In this document: in pieces, positions 10,830 to 22,531 of the stretch
Layout: each line of letters opens with the position of its first letter
Position numbering within the stretch: the stretch's first letter is position 1
NCBI RefSeq assembly: GCF_023065955.2
Contig: NW_026622997.1
Coordinates: forward strand, 18,704,001-18,768,000
Origin: Ursus arctos
Lineage: Eukaryota; Chordata; Mammalia; Carnivora; Ursidae
Reading direction: 5' to 3'
Length of the DNA: 64,000 nt
Position numbers and translations under genes: made by a program
The notes under the pieces: generated by a model
The model's input: only the letters and a program-made list of their open reading frames with translations
What the model was told of the DNA's origin: nothing
Databases searched by the model: none

Positions 10830-11200
10830 TTAAGAATTTCGGGTCAAGCACTGTGCCAGGTGCCAGTCCAAAAACAGAGATATAGTGCCTTCCCTAGGGG
10901 AGCCTATGATTCAGCTCAGGGAGACAAGGACGCAGAGGACAATTGCAGTCGATGAGACAAGTGCCATCAGGTGCACACAAGGCCTGTGGGGTCACAGAGA
11001 AAGGAGCCCTAATGCTCCCCGGGGTCAGGGAGAGGCTTCCCCGGAGCAGGTGACATTTGAGCTGGGTCCTGAAAGATGAGTGGGAGCGTGCCCAGGCAGG
11101 AAGGAGCCCAGAAAGGGCATTTCAGGCAAAGGACGAGCAGGAGCCGAGCTCCAGATGCTGGAAGAAGCTGACAGGTGCAGCAAACAAGGAGCCCTTCATT
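10830..11200 (+). mobile_element. Unassigned old interspersed repeat
   Basis: The text follows a familiar mammalian repeat pattern: agcactgtgccaggtgccag, gtgccttccctaggggagcc, aagtgccatcaggtgcac, ggcttccccggagcaggtga and gctgggtcctgaaagatgag. A second degenerate copy may lie at 45085-45340. I do not name the family. Confidence 0.5.
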
Positions 11201-11204
11201 ATTT

Positions 11205-11400
11205 GGGCTTCATTTCCCTCCTGTCGGTCTCTGCTCAAAACCTTTACCGACTTCTCATTATTTAAGACCTACAACCCCAACCTTCATTTTGAATCCCGGC
11301 CCTCAGGCATCCAGCTCAAATCACTTCTGCCCAACACAAATCTTGCCCTGGCAGCCCTCCTGTCCCCTGTCTGTCCCTTCCATGGAGCCACACTCCTGCC
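11205..11400 (+). mobile_element. L2 fragment (probable)
   Basis: The segment ctgctcaaaacctttaccga through ccagctcaaatcacttctgc follows the order of the L2 3' end (the TGCTTAAAACCCTTCAATGG-like part, then CTCAGCTCAAATGTCACC). It is diverged. Short overlapping reading frames across it are chance. Confidence 0.55.
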
Positions 11401-11724
11401 CACAGGCTCCTGCTGGCACCGCCACATGGGGGACTGCCCCCAAGATCCCTCAGGCTACAGAAGTTCGAGCATTCCTGGGGAAGCCGCTCATTTGCCAAAC
11501 TTCCATAAACCACCTCTAGCTATGGACATCTAAAGGCTATTCTTCAGGCTCAAAAAATTGGCCTTCACACGTTGGGGTGTATCCAGAGGGTGGTGACATA
11601 GTATCTTTCCAAGGAGACTCATGCTGGCCATTGCCAACCCCAGGAAGCCAAGGAATATATTTGTCTTTGAGATGAATGACAAGGAGAAAGGGGATGGCAA
11701 TGGCGTAAAGAGGACACAGGTCTA

Positions 11725-11860
11725 GGGCTCCTGGGCGACTCAGTGGGTTGAGCATCCAACTCTTGATTTTGGCTGGGGGGGTCCTTGATCTCAGGGTTGT
11801 GAGTTCAAGCCCTGCATTGGATCCTGTGCTGGCCGTGGAACCTTCTTTAAAAAAAAAAAA
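11725..11860 (+). mobile_element. Can-SINE, short type
   Basis: The head GGGCTCCTGGGCGACTCAG is followed by gttgtgagttcaagccctgc and a poly(A) directly after ggaaccttcttt. There is no CT-rich segment, as at 8306. The flanks gacacaggtct and gtcacagtct may be a decayed target duplication. Confidence 0.9.
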
Positions 11861-12704
11861 GTCACAGTCTGTCATTCCTTATCCACATTTCTGAAATTCA
11901 AGAAGCTCCCTCAAACCACGAGTTAATTCCTAACCCACTGGTGTCCAGGGCTGACCTGGACTGATGTGAGCCTATGAATAGTCTTTATCTCATTCAGTGT
12001 GCAGTCCGTCCCTTTGGCTGCAGATTTAATAAGATGTTTGATTACACAATGCCGCAAAACTCTCCACGAGGGGTGTTAGGTAATGTTCTGTGTCCTGAAA
12101 CCCATCTGGCCCCGAGGATTTGGGATGTGGCGCTGTGGGCCTGTGGTTGCTACGATCCTGCCGCAGGTGTGTTTAATGACCACGTTCCCTGGGGCGGCGT
12201 CTATTCTTAGCTTGAGCTCATTTGAGGGATCAGCCTGGTTATGGTCGCTGAAAAATCTTTGTCGGGGCAGGTAAAATCACCAGCCTGGGGCAAGGGAAAT
12301 GAGCCAAGTCAGCTGGAGATGGGGGCCCAGCACGTGGCCTAATTCCTCCCCTTCCCTGGGTCTCAGCCTTATCACCACGGTCCACCAGGGGCCAGAGATC
12401 AGCAAGGACTCATCACGGCCAGGGCAGACAGAATAGCAGTGAAGACACGCTGTAGGTCTTGCAACCTTCACCTGCTGGCCCTGCCTGGCGTCCCCGCCAG
12501 ACTCCTCAGGTCTGCACGTCCGCTCACAGCCTCATTAGAACTATGGAAACGCTCTGAAGCTCATCGCCTTGGGAAAGGCCTCCAGACATCAGCAGTCCCC
12601 TTCTCTGACCATTGGAGCCACCCCTTACATACACATATGCACGCACATGCACGCACACGCACACTCACAGGCACGCACGCACACTCAGAACAGCACCCGT
12701 GGCT
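11861..12704. other. Unique sequence with a CA-rich stretch
   Basis: No gene recognised. An interrupted (CA)n/(CACG)n tract lies at 12627-12688 (for example acgcacatgcacgcacac). Confidence 0.5.
12627..12688 (+). repeat. Impure (CA)n tract
   Basis: Alternating CA/CG/TG units over about 60 bases. It may be length-variable and could adopt Z-DNA. Confidence 0.85.
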
Positions 12705-12905
12705 TTTGAGCCTGGGTCTGTAGGCCTCTGTCCCAATTCTTTTACCTGCTAGATGTGTGAATTGGAACAACCTCACTCATCTCTCTTGCATCATTATTTA
12801 AATGGTCATAATTATCATTGCCTCTGATTGTGCTTTTCAGGGTCAGATCATAGAATAGATAGGATGGCCCCTGGAAGCAGTAAAATGATATACAAATGTC
12901 ATCCT
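12705..12905 (+). mobile_element. MIR fragment
   Basis: Degenerate MIR order: ttttacctgctagatgtgtg, aacaacctcactcatctctc, ttaaatggtcataattatca, then tagataggatggcccctgga. It is old, and ends are approximate. Confidence 0.6.
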
Positions 12906-13039
12906 TGTTTTTATTATTTTTAAGGTCAGAATATTACTTATAGGAGAATACTGATTTGTTAAGACAACACTTCCCAATTGTATTATCATGATAGCATGAC
13001 ATTTCAGAAGACGGTCGGCTGTTAAAATTGAGCAGTGAT

Positions 13040-13229
13040 GGGACACCTGGGTGGCTCAGCCGGTGAATGTCTGCCTTTGGCTCAGGTCACCATCTCAGGG
13101 TGTTGCAGTCGAGCCCTGGGTGGGGCTCCCTGCTCAGCGGGGAGTCTGCTTCTCTCTCTCCCTCTGCCCTCCATCCTGCTTGTACTCTCTCACTCTGTCT
13201 CAAATAAATAAATAAAATCTTAAAAAAAA
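13040..13229 (+). mobile_element. Can-SINE
   Basis: The head GGGACACCTGGGTGGCTCAG leads to a tail AAATAAATAAATAAAATCTT and poly(A). The target duplication is aaaattgagcagtga at 13024-13038 against aaaattgaacaaaga at 13230-13244. Confidence 0.95.
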
Positions 13230-13856
13230 AAAATTGAACAAAGACAATCTTTCTCACTCTCCAGGAAAAAAGCTCAATCGGCGACAGAATTTTATCAATA
13301 CTACATTTAGCCATCAATTAGATTTTTCTTAAACATTAGGGTCCAATTCCACCCATCGTCACAGTCATATGAGTCAGATGAGACCTGATTTAAAACTATT
13401 AAGCATTTCATTTTGCCCTGAAGGAATTACTCTTTTGGGCCATTTCACAAAGAATATCTTGCCAGAAAAGATGTCAAGTGCTGTGGACACATGGATGAAT
13501 GAGGCATCATTTCTGTATTCTAGAAGCTGAGTGGTAGGAGAGAGTTGCTGTGACAGTAGATGGGTTAATAAGCAGTTGCAATAGAATAAAAGTAAAAATA
13601 AGATCAGAGACACTCTGATACCTGTGTGTAAAGGTCTTTCCTGGGCACAAAAGAGGAGGTGTTGTCCAATTCTTGGGGAGAGAGGGTGGATTCAGGAAAT
13701 GCTTCAATGGAGAAAATGACACCAGGCCAAGACTTAGAAAATGTTGAGTAATACAATATTTCCCCATTTCCTGGATTCTCTATGGGGAAGGCTAGTTCTT
13801 CGATTTACCAAATGGTGGGTTCTTTAACAAGATTCCAACTCTGTATTTCACTTTGA

Positions 13857-13908
13857 GCTGAGATCAAGAGTCAGACGCTCAACCAACTGAGCCACCCAGG
13901 TGCCCTGG
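13857..13908 (-). mobile_element. Tailless 52-bp Can-SINE head insertion
   Basis: On the minus strand this is only the first ~50 bases of a Can-SINE (GGCACCTGGGTGGCTCAG through tcttgatctcagc). It stops in the anticodon-stem equivalent of the tRNA-like domain, with no CT segment and no A-tail. It is bounded exactly by a perfect 12-bp direct repeat, atttcactttga, at 13845-13856 and 13909-13920. That makes it a complete short insertion and not a later truncation of a longer one. Confidence 0.85.
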
Positions 13909-14619
13909 ATTTCACTTTGAAATTCAAGATCTGCTGCGTAGAAATCCCGTTACCAGAGAGCCTCGGAGTCTGAGCTCCAGCCAGACTGCAACAGAGAGTG
14001 GACAGAGAAGATTAATTAAAGCAGTTGGGTTTGAAAGAACAAATGCATCTGACATACCAACGTGACAAATGTGTGTGAGTCCAACGCTAATCAGCAATAA
14101 AAAATACTTATCTTCTAAATACACAAAGCACATATTTTCAGTGACAACTCATTCTACTCTTAATCCCCACATAAACATGTAGATCAAAGAATGCTTGGGT
14201 CAGATCGGTGCTTTTCTTTCTCCGTATCCACGTGGGTTTCGCTAACTAGCCCACAAGTGAGGGGAAGCTAGTCTGCATGGGCCCGTTTGGGGAAAATGCT
14301 CATTTGCAAACAGGCAGACGAACCCTAAGGACCGACTCTCCACTCATAAAGCTATCTGTAAATGTGCAAAAAATTCAAAGGCAAATTAGTATTTATATAC
14401 TTGCTCCTCTGCATTTTTGCCCTTTAAGATAGAATGGTTTTTTTGATCCCTCTTTTAAAGACCAAAGAGTTTGTACTCATTCTGGAGTAAACAAAACAGG
14501 CCTGCTTCCAGGGAGAGTGTTGAGAGAGCCCCAACTCTGGGTCTATAAAACCAGGTCACAAATTAATTAATTATTCAGGGATTCCCTTGTGTGTTGAGTA
14601 TTGGCAGGCACTGTATGCT

Positions 14620-14950
14620 GGTCCTTCCTCGGGGAGACCTTCCCTTACCACATTATCAAAAAGAACAACCCCCCCCCCCATGCATTCTTTGCCCTTATCC
14701 TGCTTGATTTTTCTTCAACACATTTATCATTGCCTAACTTTATAGTATAAATATATATTTTTTAATTTTATCTTCTCCACCACCATGAAAGCTCTGTGTG
14801 ACAGAGACTGACAGTTTTATTTAATTCTGTAAATCCAGTGCATAGAATAATGTTTGGCCTATAGTAGATGCTCATAAGTACTTGTAAAATGAGGGAATGA
14901 ATGAATGAATGGATGAATGAATGAATGAATGAATTTGAATGAATGAATGA
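14620..14950 (+). mobile_element. L2 3' end with (GAAT)n tail
   Basis: L2 order is recognisable: ggggagaccttcccttacca, catttatcattgcctaac, ccaccatgaaagctctgtg, taatgtttggcctatagtag, atgctcataagtacttg, then the GAATGAATGAAT terminal repeat, which is expanded here. Confidence 0.8.
14892..14950 (+). repeat. (GAAT)n microsatellite
   Basis: About fourteen four-base units with one GGAT and one TTTGAAT interruption, grown from the natural L2 terminus. Confidence 0.9.
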
Positions 14951-16404
14951 CGAACCAAACAGCTGCAGGCCCTGTAGGATTGGAGTCTTTCTGTTTGCAG
15001 CTGGCTGTGAACTCAAGAGACACTGTTTAAAGATGACTCCGGGCCAATCCCCTGCCTTTTGAGAACCGAGTATCCTCAGTGGGTGTCCTCTAACGAAGTG
15101 TTTCAGGCAAGAGCCACCCTTCACTGGACGTGGCTAGAGCTTCAGATACACGTAAGAAAAATTGAGTTTGAAACTCTCAGAGAGGCTTGGAAGAGAATGC
15201 CCTACAATACGGAGGAGGGTGGAGGCTTTGGGGGTAGAGATGCCTGAGCAAGCCTTGTTAGGACATGATTTTCAACTTTCCACCCACAGACACTTAGGGG
15301 TTGGCCAGAGAACTCTTGCTACATCCCAATGACCTGTGCCTACAATGTGGTTATTGTTCTCTTTCTCTTTCTTCTCCTCTAACTGCTTTCTTGTTATGCC
15401 ACCATGTACACTGTTTCTGGGACTTCTGGGACTGGGAGGCATATTCTGTGAGGGGTAGTTGATCAACTAGAGGCAAGCACTTACTCCTGTAAACTCTGCA
15501 GTTGACCTTTGTGGGTTACATTCCCAGCATCATTTCCCTGTCCCTTTCCTATAGGTCCTGGGTCAGGGCTGGCCTCTGAGGATCAAGCCTGATGGTGAGG
15601 TTTGTGATATAAGGTAAGCACATCAGCCTATGCCCTCCCCCTGGTCACATAGATCGGTTCAGGCCAATGAGCTTCAAGAAGACATTGCTGGGGATTTGGG
15701 GAATGAAGTCTCTGAGTTTGTTGAGGGATACCCTTTGTCAACAAATGTGAAGAGGAAGGTAGCCTAGGAGTTACAGGCCGCCATCTTGTGACCCTGAGGT
15801 GAGCCAGCCTTGAAATAAAGAATAACCACAGGAGACACACGGGAGAGAATGAAATAAACAGGATCTTTGGTGACATTACTGAGCTAAAGGAAGCTTGCTA
15901 AGCTCCGGGTTTTTCGGTAGAAGCAAGTCAATATATTCCATTAATTATTTAAGTCAGCTTCTGCTGTATTGAAACTGATAACTGTCTAATTCATACGTTG
16001 CTTCCGATTCTTTTCCCCAGCTGAAGGTGAATTGGGGGAGTTTGTCTTGAAAAGTGAACTCAAGGGAAGATAAATGTTGTTTTGTTTCCCCAGCTTTTAT
16101 TATAAATCAACTATTTAGTTTTAGGACTTGTTTGGAATGAAATCCTGTACACTTGCATATTTTGGGATCAGGAAGAGATCTGGAACTTAGAAACTGAAAT
16201 ACCCCATTCATAAACTGACAATCAGATGTCTTATGCCAAAATATTCTTCAGCATTAACTGGAACACAAAGTATTTGAAAAATGGCTATCTAGAGAAGTTA
16301 AATGTGTCAGGGATGAAAACAGCATTTATTTACACTCTTTCCTTTTACTGGTTGAAATGTTTCCAATTGATTGAGACATGTGGAATGTTTGAGATGGAAG
16401 AGAC
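14951..16404. other. Unique sequence
   Basis: I see no gene or clear repeat. A 108-codon reading frame at 16226-16552 runs into the MIR at 16405 and is not supported. Confidence 0.4.
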
Positions 16405-16500
16405 ATTAGGCAATATGGTACAGCAGTTAAGAATAAGACTGATTTGTTCAAGGTCAATCTTGGACAAGTTAGTTAACCTCATTTTAGTAGATATTATTGG
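16405..16500 (+). mobile_element. MIR fragment
   Basis: The text aatatggtacagcagttaag and gaataagact, then ttggacaagttagttaacct and cattttagtagatatta, matches the 5' half and centre of MIR. Confidence 0.6.
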
Positions 16501-16705
16501 TGGCCTACCCAACATTCACGTCCCTAATTCCTCTTTCCTGACAGAGTCCTGATTTTGTTCTCCTTCATGCCACCAATGTGACTCAGGGGAGGCTAACCAC
16601 TTCTCTAGCTCTGGGTGTGGGTCTGGATTCATCAGAACCAATCAGAGTGGTTTCAGTTCATGATGCATGATACAGAACAGAACAATAAGACACAAGGGGA
16701 TGGGT

Positions 16706-16903
16706 GGGGCACTTGGGTGGCTCAGGTGATTAAGCGTCTGCCTTCGGCTTAGGTTATGATCCCATAGTCCTAGGATCAAGCCCCACATCCGGCTCTCTGC
16801 TTGCAGGGAGTCTGCTTCTCCTTCTGCCCCTCAACCTGCTCGTGCTCTCGCTCTCTCTCTCAAATAAATAAATAAGTAAAATCTTAAAAAAAAAAAAAAA
16901 AAA
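16706..16903 (+). mobile_element. Can-SINE
   Basis: The head GGGGCACTTGGGTGGCTCAG leads to AAATAAATAAATAAGTAAAATC and an 18-base poly(A) (quoted in part). The target duplication acacaaggggatggg at 16690-16704 matches acacaaggggattgg at 16904-16918. Confidence 0.95.
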
Positions 16904-17113
16904 ACACAAGGGGATTGGCCCAGAGTTTATGGGGCAGTTCCTTTAAGACAATTTCCAGAAGCAATTCCCTCCCATAGGCTTAACCTAAAGAAGAAGAAAG
17001 CAAGAAGCTCTGACTGCTGCTGATGACCAACCCTCAACCGAGACGTGACCCAGCCATAGAATGAAGTCCACACTGCTAATGGCAGAGCAGAGAGATAGAC
17101 AGAACTTGGGTCA

Positions 17114-17289
17114 GGGGCACCTGGGTGGCTCAGCTGGTTGAGCATCTGACTCTTGATTTCAGCTCCAGTCATGATCTCAGGGCCGTGAGAGCAAGCCCTG
17201 CATCAGGCTCCACACTGAGCATGGAGTCTGCTTGGGGTTCTCTCTCTCCTTCTCCCTTTGCCCCTTCTCCCAGCTCTCTCTCTCTCCGA

Positions 17290-17332
<43 letters not shown>
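17114..17332 (+). mobile_element. Can-SINE with (GAAA)n tail
   Basis: The head GGGGCACCTGGGTGGCTCAG is followed by ctccacactgagcatggagt. Instead of AATAAA plus poly(A), the copy ends in about eleven GAAA units at 17288-17332. Flanks cttgggtc at 17105-17112 and 17336-17343 are the likely target duplication. Confidence 0.94.
17288..17332 (+). repeat. (GAAA)n microsatellite
   Basis: An almost perfect tetranucleotide array replacing the A-tail of the SINE, a likely polymorphic marker. Confidence 0.93.
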
Positions 17333-17539
17333 GCCTTGGGTCTTTGAAGTCATTCCTATGGGCTTAAGACCAATCAACTCTAAAGCCCATCCTGCCCTTG
17401 GACTTCCTGTGAGATGTGTGAGTCAAAAAATGTCCTTATTGCTTGAACCACTTTGAGTTGGGTCTGCCATTACTTGCAGCCAAAAGCATACTCACTGTTA
17501 AGCCCATTAAACCCCATCTAGAGATATAGGGGGATATAG

Positions 17540-17640
17540 GGATTTTGGGAGGAATAAATCTGATCGTTCATGCAAAGTGCTTAGCATTATGTCTGGATCA
17601 TATAAGTGCTCAATCAATGGTCGCTATTATTATCTAACTT
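17540..17640 (+). mobile_element. MIR 3' end
   Basis: tcatgcaaagtgcttagcat, then tatgtctggatcatataagt and gctcaatcaatggtcgctat, gives the 3' end of MIR. It abuts the minus-strand SINE at 17641. Confidence 0.75.
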
Positions 17641-17823
17641 CTTTTTTTAGGATTTTATTTATTTATATGAGAAAGAGCATGAGCAGGGGGAGGCACAGCG
17701 GGAGAGGGAGAAGCAGACTCCCCTGCTGAGCAGGGAGCCCAAGGTGGGACTTGATCCTAGGACCCCAGGATCATGACCTGAGCCAAAGGCAGATGCTTCA
17801 CTGACCGAGCCACCCAGGCACCC
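17641..17823 (-). mobile_element. Can-SINE, reverse
   Basis: The tail ttttttaggattttatttat begins the copy and the head ends ...GCCACCCAGGCACCC at 17823. gctatt and gctact at the two sides are only a weak target duplication. Confidence 0.93.
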
Positions 17824-18945
17824 GCTACTGCTTTTTCCAGCACAGTTTTCTGGACCATTCTAAAGCTCAGGCGTTCCTAGACTTGGCCCCTTTGGGAGTA
17901 ATAGGACTTCCCAATGCTTCCGCCTCCATATACTGTCATTCACCCTCCTGAGGAGCTGGACAAGTCTAGAAAAGTATGCAAAAAGTCAGCTCAGACTGAC
18001 AGTGTCCTAAGCAATCCAAAAACACACTTGGCAGGGAAGGGTGATTCCACTGCACCTGCAAAAGGCCCAGGAACAAACATGCTGATCTCTGGGTGCACCC
18101 TCTCTTCTGTCTGCCAAGACCCTTAGGTGCCCTCCACTCATTGATGCTATAGCCACAAAGGCCAGCTCTGTTCTCTATGGTGGTGTCAGAAAGCAGGTCA
18201 TCTTTCCTCCCTGTCCTGGGCCCTTTTCCTTGACTGGTGGGATGTTGTTCCTACTCCCCATTGGCCTCCAATACACCCTAATGTTTGGCACTTCCCCATC
18301 TCCCCATGCCCCTTAGCTGCTCACACCCTGATCTCTGGAAGGCACCTAATGAGTTCCCTCCCACTGAGCTGCAAATGATGAATCAGGAGGATGGGGGAAG
18401 AAATGAATTGTGTGCTCTGGCGCCATGCACCTGCAGACACCTCCACAAGTCATCCAGCTTTTCATACGTGTCTCTGGGGGGAAGATGCAGCCAGACCTAG
18501 TCACCAGCCACAGTACAAGGTTATGGTGGGAAGCATGCCAGTCTCCTGGCATATGAAGATAACTTCATTTCCACCAATAGGACTCATTCCCAACTCTTGG
18601 TGGCATTTTGAGCTTCCCGGTCACCCTGGTAACAGGAAGTCTCCCTAGAAGCGTTACCCACGAAGCTGACTCAGCTCATACCTTAGGAACCATCAGAAAT
18701 AAAATGTGCATGTTAGAGTTACTGTGAGAGCTAGCTGAGATCATGCATGGAACGAGAAACCAGAATGTCTCAAGGCAGGCTACCGAAAGCCAAGTTCATC
18801 ATTCCATCCCTACCCCAACTGGGGAGTTCTCCTGGGTTCTCCTCGCTCTGCAGAGAAAGGCAGCCCTTCCTCTTTCTCAGGTCATTTCTGCCTCTTTGCT
18901 ATCCCTTCCTCACCCACACCCATTAATATAAACTACAGTGACAAT
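17824..18945. other. Unique sequence
   Basis: No gene or clear repeat. Several 60-85-codon frames overlap each other on both strands at 18285-18650 and show no domain. Confidence 0.4.
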
Positions 18946-19385
18946 GACACAGTTGAACAATGTTGAGCATGGGGCCAGCACAGGCTCTGGAGTTAGGCAG
19001 ACCAGGAATTGAACCCCAGCTCCCCCACTTAAAAGTGGCATGACCCAAGGGGCACCTGGGTGGCTCAGTCAATTGAGCATTCGACTCTTGGTTTCAGCTC
19101 AGGTCATGATTTCATAGGTTGTCAGATCGAGCCCCACATCGGGCTCCACATTGAATGGGGAGTCTGGTTGATATTCTCTCCCTCTGCCCCTCCCCCATTC
19201 ATGCTCTCTCTCTGTCTTTCTCTCTCTCATAAATAAGTAAATCTTTAAAAAATTATTTAAGGAGCTGCATGACCCCTCTGAGTCTGTTTCCTATAAAATC
19301 AGAATAAAAATGGTACCAACGGCATAAGTTGTCGTAATGATTAAATTTGATCATGCAAGCACTCAAAAATGGTTGTTATTAACAC
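18946..19385 (+). mobile_element. MIR split by a SINE
   Basis: MIR is in good order on both sides of the insertion: caggctctggagttaggcag, accaggaattgaacccc and ccacttaaaagtggcatgac at left, then cctctgagtctgtttcctat, cataagttgtcgtaatgatt and the 3' end at right. Confidence 0.85.
19049..19259 (+). mobile_element. Can-SINE inside a MIR
   Basis: The head GGGGCACCTGGGTGGCTCAG leads to ATAAATAAGTAAATCTTTAA. The target duplication agtggcatgaccc at 19034-19046 against agctgcatgaccc at 19263-19275 comes from the MIR. Confidence 0.95.
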
Positions 19386-19929
19386 AATGTTCTCCTGTCT
19401 TGCTGAGAATCCTAAAATGATTATTAATCTCATTCTACAGACAAGGAAACTGAGGAAGACAGGAAGTATATGACCCGCTGACATCCTCACAGCCTATGAA
19501 AGACAGAGCAGGGATCTCCAGGCACAGGCCCAGTTACAGCATTTGTGGGACCCAGTCAAGATGAAAATGTGGGGATCTCTTATTCAAAAATGACTGAGAA
19601 TTTCAAAACACAACAGCAGAGCAGCAAACCAAACTCAGGGCCTTTCAAAGTCTCACACCCACAAAGCTGATCCTGTTCCAGTCTCCCAGTGGTCCAGTCC
19701 TGTGGATTCAAACTTATGCTGGATTCTGTCCTTTCTTTCATTCCCATTGTCCTGGTTCCAGCTCTCAACAGCTCACACCTGCCAACTGCATCAGCCTCTT
19801 AACTGCTTTTTCTGGGTCTCAGTCTTGCCCCTGACAACCCATCAACCCATCAGATAATTCTGCTATCAGCATTATCTTCCCCAGAAAACAGCTCTAATTA
19901 CACCCTCCTTTTTAGATATGATCTCATCG

Positions 19930-20290
19930 CTACCCCTTGCTTAATAGGATAAATTCCAAGTCCCTTAGGGCAGCATTCAAGACTCTTGACAAGATGACCT
20001 TTGTCGGACCATCTCCACCACACATTCTTCAGACCTGCTATTCCAGGTCATTCCCACGCCTTACACAACCCTGCACTTGCCTCCTTTGGAATTCTTGCTG
20101 GAGCCGGTTTGCTGTCCACCAAGGATACCCCCCAGTTACCTTTGCCTATTATAATCCCACTACCTTTGAAAGACCGGCTCCCATGCTACCCCCACCATAG
20201 AATTTTGCCTGACTTTCCCAGTTGGAATCGGTTTCTCCTTCCCCCTGGGCTTCCGTTGGACGGCTTTACACTGGTTATCACACTCCACCT
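19930..20290 (+). mobile_element. L2 fragment (probable)
   Basis: aaattccaagtcccttaggg, then cattcaagactcttgacaag, ccacacattcttcagacctg and a final gactttcccagttggaatcg follow the L2 open-reading-frame 3' order on DNA level. It is diverged, and no intact protein remains. Confidence 0.6.
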
Positions 20291-21944
20291 TGCGTGAGGG
20301 CTAGCACGTGTCCAGGCCTTTGGAATTAAGCTGACTTGGATTCGTGGCAGCCCGGGCCTTTCCAGCCACGGAAATCCAGCAAGTTACTCCACGGCTCTTG
20401 TGGGAATAATCAAGGTTTGATATGCTGATACAGTTAGAGTATTGTCTAAGGGATGCCACAAAAGTCATTACGCCTCCTCGCTCTTAGTAGGAACGACTCC
20501 TCGCTTACCCCCTCAGTGCCTCGCACAAGGTATCTCCACGGTAACTACCTAATACTAGTTTCCCCAATGAACTAACCTACCCATAAATTTTCCAAGAGCC
20601 CACCTTACTCATGCCTCCTCTTAATACTTTCAATGCCCACACCAGCAAAAACCTACGCGGGCTGCCTGTTCTAAATAAAATCCTTACCTACCCCCATTAA
20701 TTAATACTTGTGTTTTGTTTTTAACATGGGGACTGGTTTCTATTAGCATCCGCAGACCTTTAAAAACGAGAACATTTTTAATAACCAAAAGTCATGCCTT
20801 GGGGCCATTCTGCCTTTGGCAACCCAAATTGAAAAAATGAGTTATTCCCGTACCGGTTTCTGTATCTCTTCTCCCCCTACATTGTGCTGGCTCTTAACAT
20901 CTGGAGGCAGAAAGCTCGGTTGGTTTGAGTCAACTGGGCAGCTTCACGGACCCACATAAAGAAGGCTTTCTTCCCTGGGGTTAAGGGTATCAGCCCCTCC
21001 CAGCGAGGCAAGGATGCCAGTGGGGGAGGGCATTCCCCGAAGGCAAAGCCTCAGGGCGCTATTTTGAACAGGCCTTCTAGAGGTTGATTCTGATCTTGAG
21101 GCCGCTGGAGGTTTATACTTACTCTGAAAGGCGATCTACCCCAAGCGAATGCCAGGTGTCTGCGGCCTAGCTTCCCCTGCCGCTCTGTCGCCTCTGCCCA
21201 GAACCAGGAAGGGGGTGCTCGTGGTTAAGTGGCTGTAGAAAGCCAGCTCTAAGACTCTTAATTACTAGTTTAAATAGCACGGTACAACTGGCTTTGGTAA
21301 CATGACCTATTTTGCTGGGTTTGTTCACACACATGACAAACAGAAGCTGGGGTTTGGGTGCCTGAAAGTTACCTATTTTGGGCCCTGTGATTGGGAATTG
21401 TTCAGCGGGAGTTGGAGGAGAGGAGGGAGAAAGGGGACACTGGGAGGTGTGTAAACCCCACCCCCTGGGGCGAAGGGGTGATGGCCACGCACGGCGAAGA
21501 CGTCGCAACGCCCAAATCTGCCTCATGGTCTAGTGTGTTAGGGTCTTACTAACCCATGCTGAACCCACCCGTTTCCCCCTGGTAAGTGATGGGACTGACC
21601 TAACATGAAATCTGGGGATCTTCTAATAAAATGTCACCTGATGAGTCGTGAGGAGAAATCACGATGTGTGATTTTTGATATTCAGAGACGTTTGTCCTTT
21701 CACCAAACAGGAAGGCGGCTTTGCTTTTCTCCGGCCCCACGCTGCCGGGTTTCTAAGCCCTTTTGTATCTGGGAACATTCTGTGTGAGGACTTGGCAGCA
21801 CAAGGCCTGGCCTCAGTGTGAGAACCCGAGAGTCCAAGCGGAGGGACTTTCCGAAAGAGAGGAACAAAGAGGGCCGAGGCCTGCTCCGCCATGGAGGTGT
21901 TGGCAGTCAGCGGGAAAGAACCAGATACCGTCAGACCCCAGAGT
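20291..21944. other. Unique sequence
   Basis: No gene or confident repeat. A 119-codon minus frame at 21167-21526 is arginine/proline-rich with no recognised domain. The region around 20990-21180 is moderately GC-rich. Confidence 0.4.
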
Positions 21945-22241
21945 ATTTGTTCTGAGGGGCTGCTGTCACAAAGTATGAAAGCTGGGTGCTTTAAAACATA
22001 GCAATGTTCTCTCTCAAAGCTCTGCAGACTGGAAGTCCAAAATCAAGGTGTCAGCCAGGCCATGCTCTCTCTGAAGTCTCTGAGGGAGAATCGGTTCTGC
22101 GCTGTTCTCTTGGCTTCCAGTGTTGCCAGCCATGCTTGGCGTCCCTGGGCTTGGAGACGCAACACTCCAGTGTCTGCCCCCGTCTTCCATGGCGTTCTCC
22201 CTGTGGGTCTTCACCTTCGGCCCTCAGTGCACGCCTGCATT

Positions 22242-22256
22242 TCTTCTCCTTTTCTT
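22242..22256 (+). repeat. Target-site copy 1 of 3
   Basis: tcttctccttttctt, identical to 22517-22531 and 22715-22729. The three copies bracket the two reversed SINEs. Confidence 0.9.
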
Positions 22257-22332
22257 TTCTTTTCTTTTCTTTTTTTTCTTTCCTTTTCTTTTCTTTTCTT
22301 TCCTTTTCTTCTTTTTCTTCTTCTTCTTCTTT
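22257..22332 (-). repeat. (CTTTT)n pyrimidine tract, degraded SINE tail
   Basis: On the minus strand this is an (AAAAG)n-like array sitting where the SINE A-tail should be. It is likely length-variable. Confidence 0.85.
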
Positions 22333-22516
22333 TAAAGATTTTATTTATTTATTTTAGAGAGAAAGAGAGAAGAGCAAGCTGGAGGGAGAGAATCTGAAGC
22401 AGACTCAGCATGGAGCACAGAGCCCGACAAGGGGCTCAATCCCACGACTGCGAGATCATGACCTGAGCAGAAACCGAGAGTCATACGCTCAACTGACGGA
22501 GCCACTCAGGTGCCCC
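22333..22516 (-). mobile_element. Can-SINE, reverse (first of a pair)
   Basis: The tail taaagattttatttatttat leads to a head ending GCCACTCAGGTGCCCC at 22516. It is flanked by the 15-bp target copies at 22242 and 22517. Confidence 0.94.
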
Positions 22517-22531
22517 TCTTCTCCTTTTCTT

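Noticed and set aside
22004..22357. 117-codon frame with phenylalanine/serine-rich end
   Set aside because: It translates the LTR and the CTTTT tract. The F-rich segment is a simple-repeat artefact.
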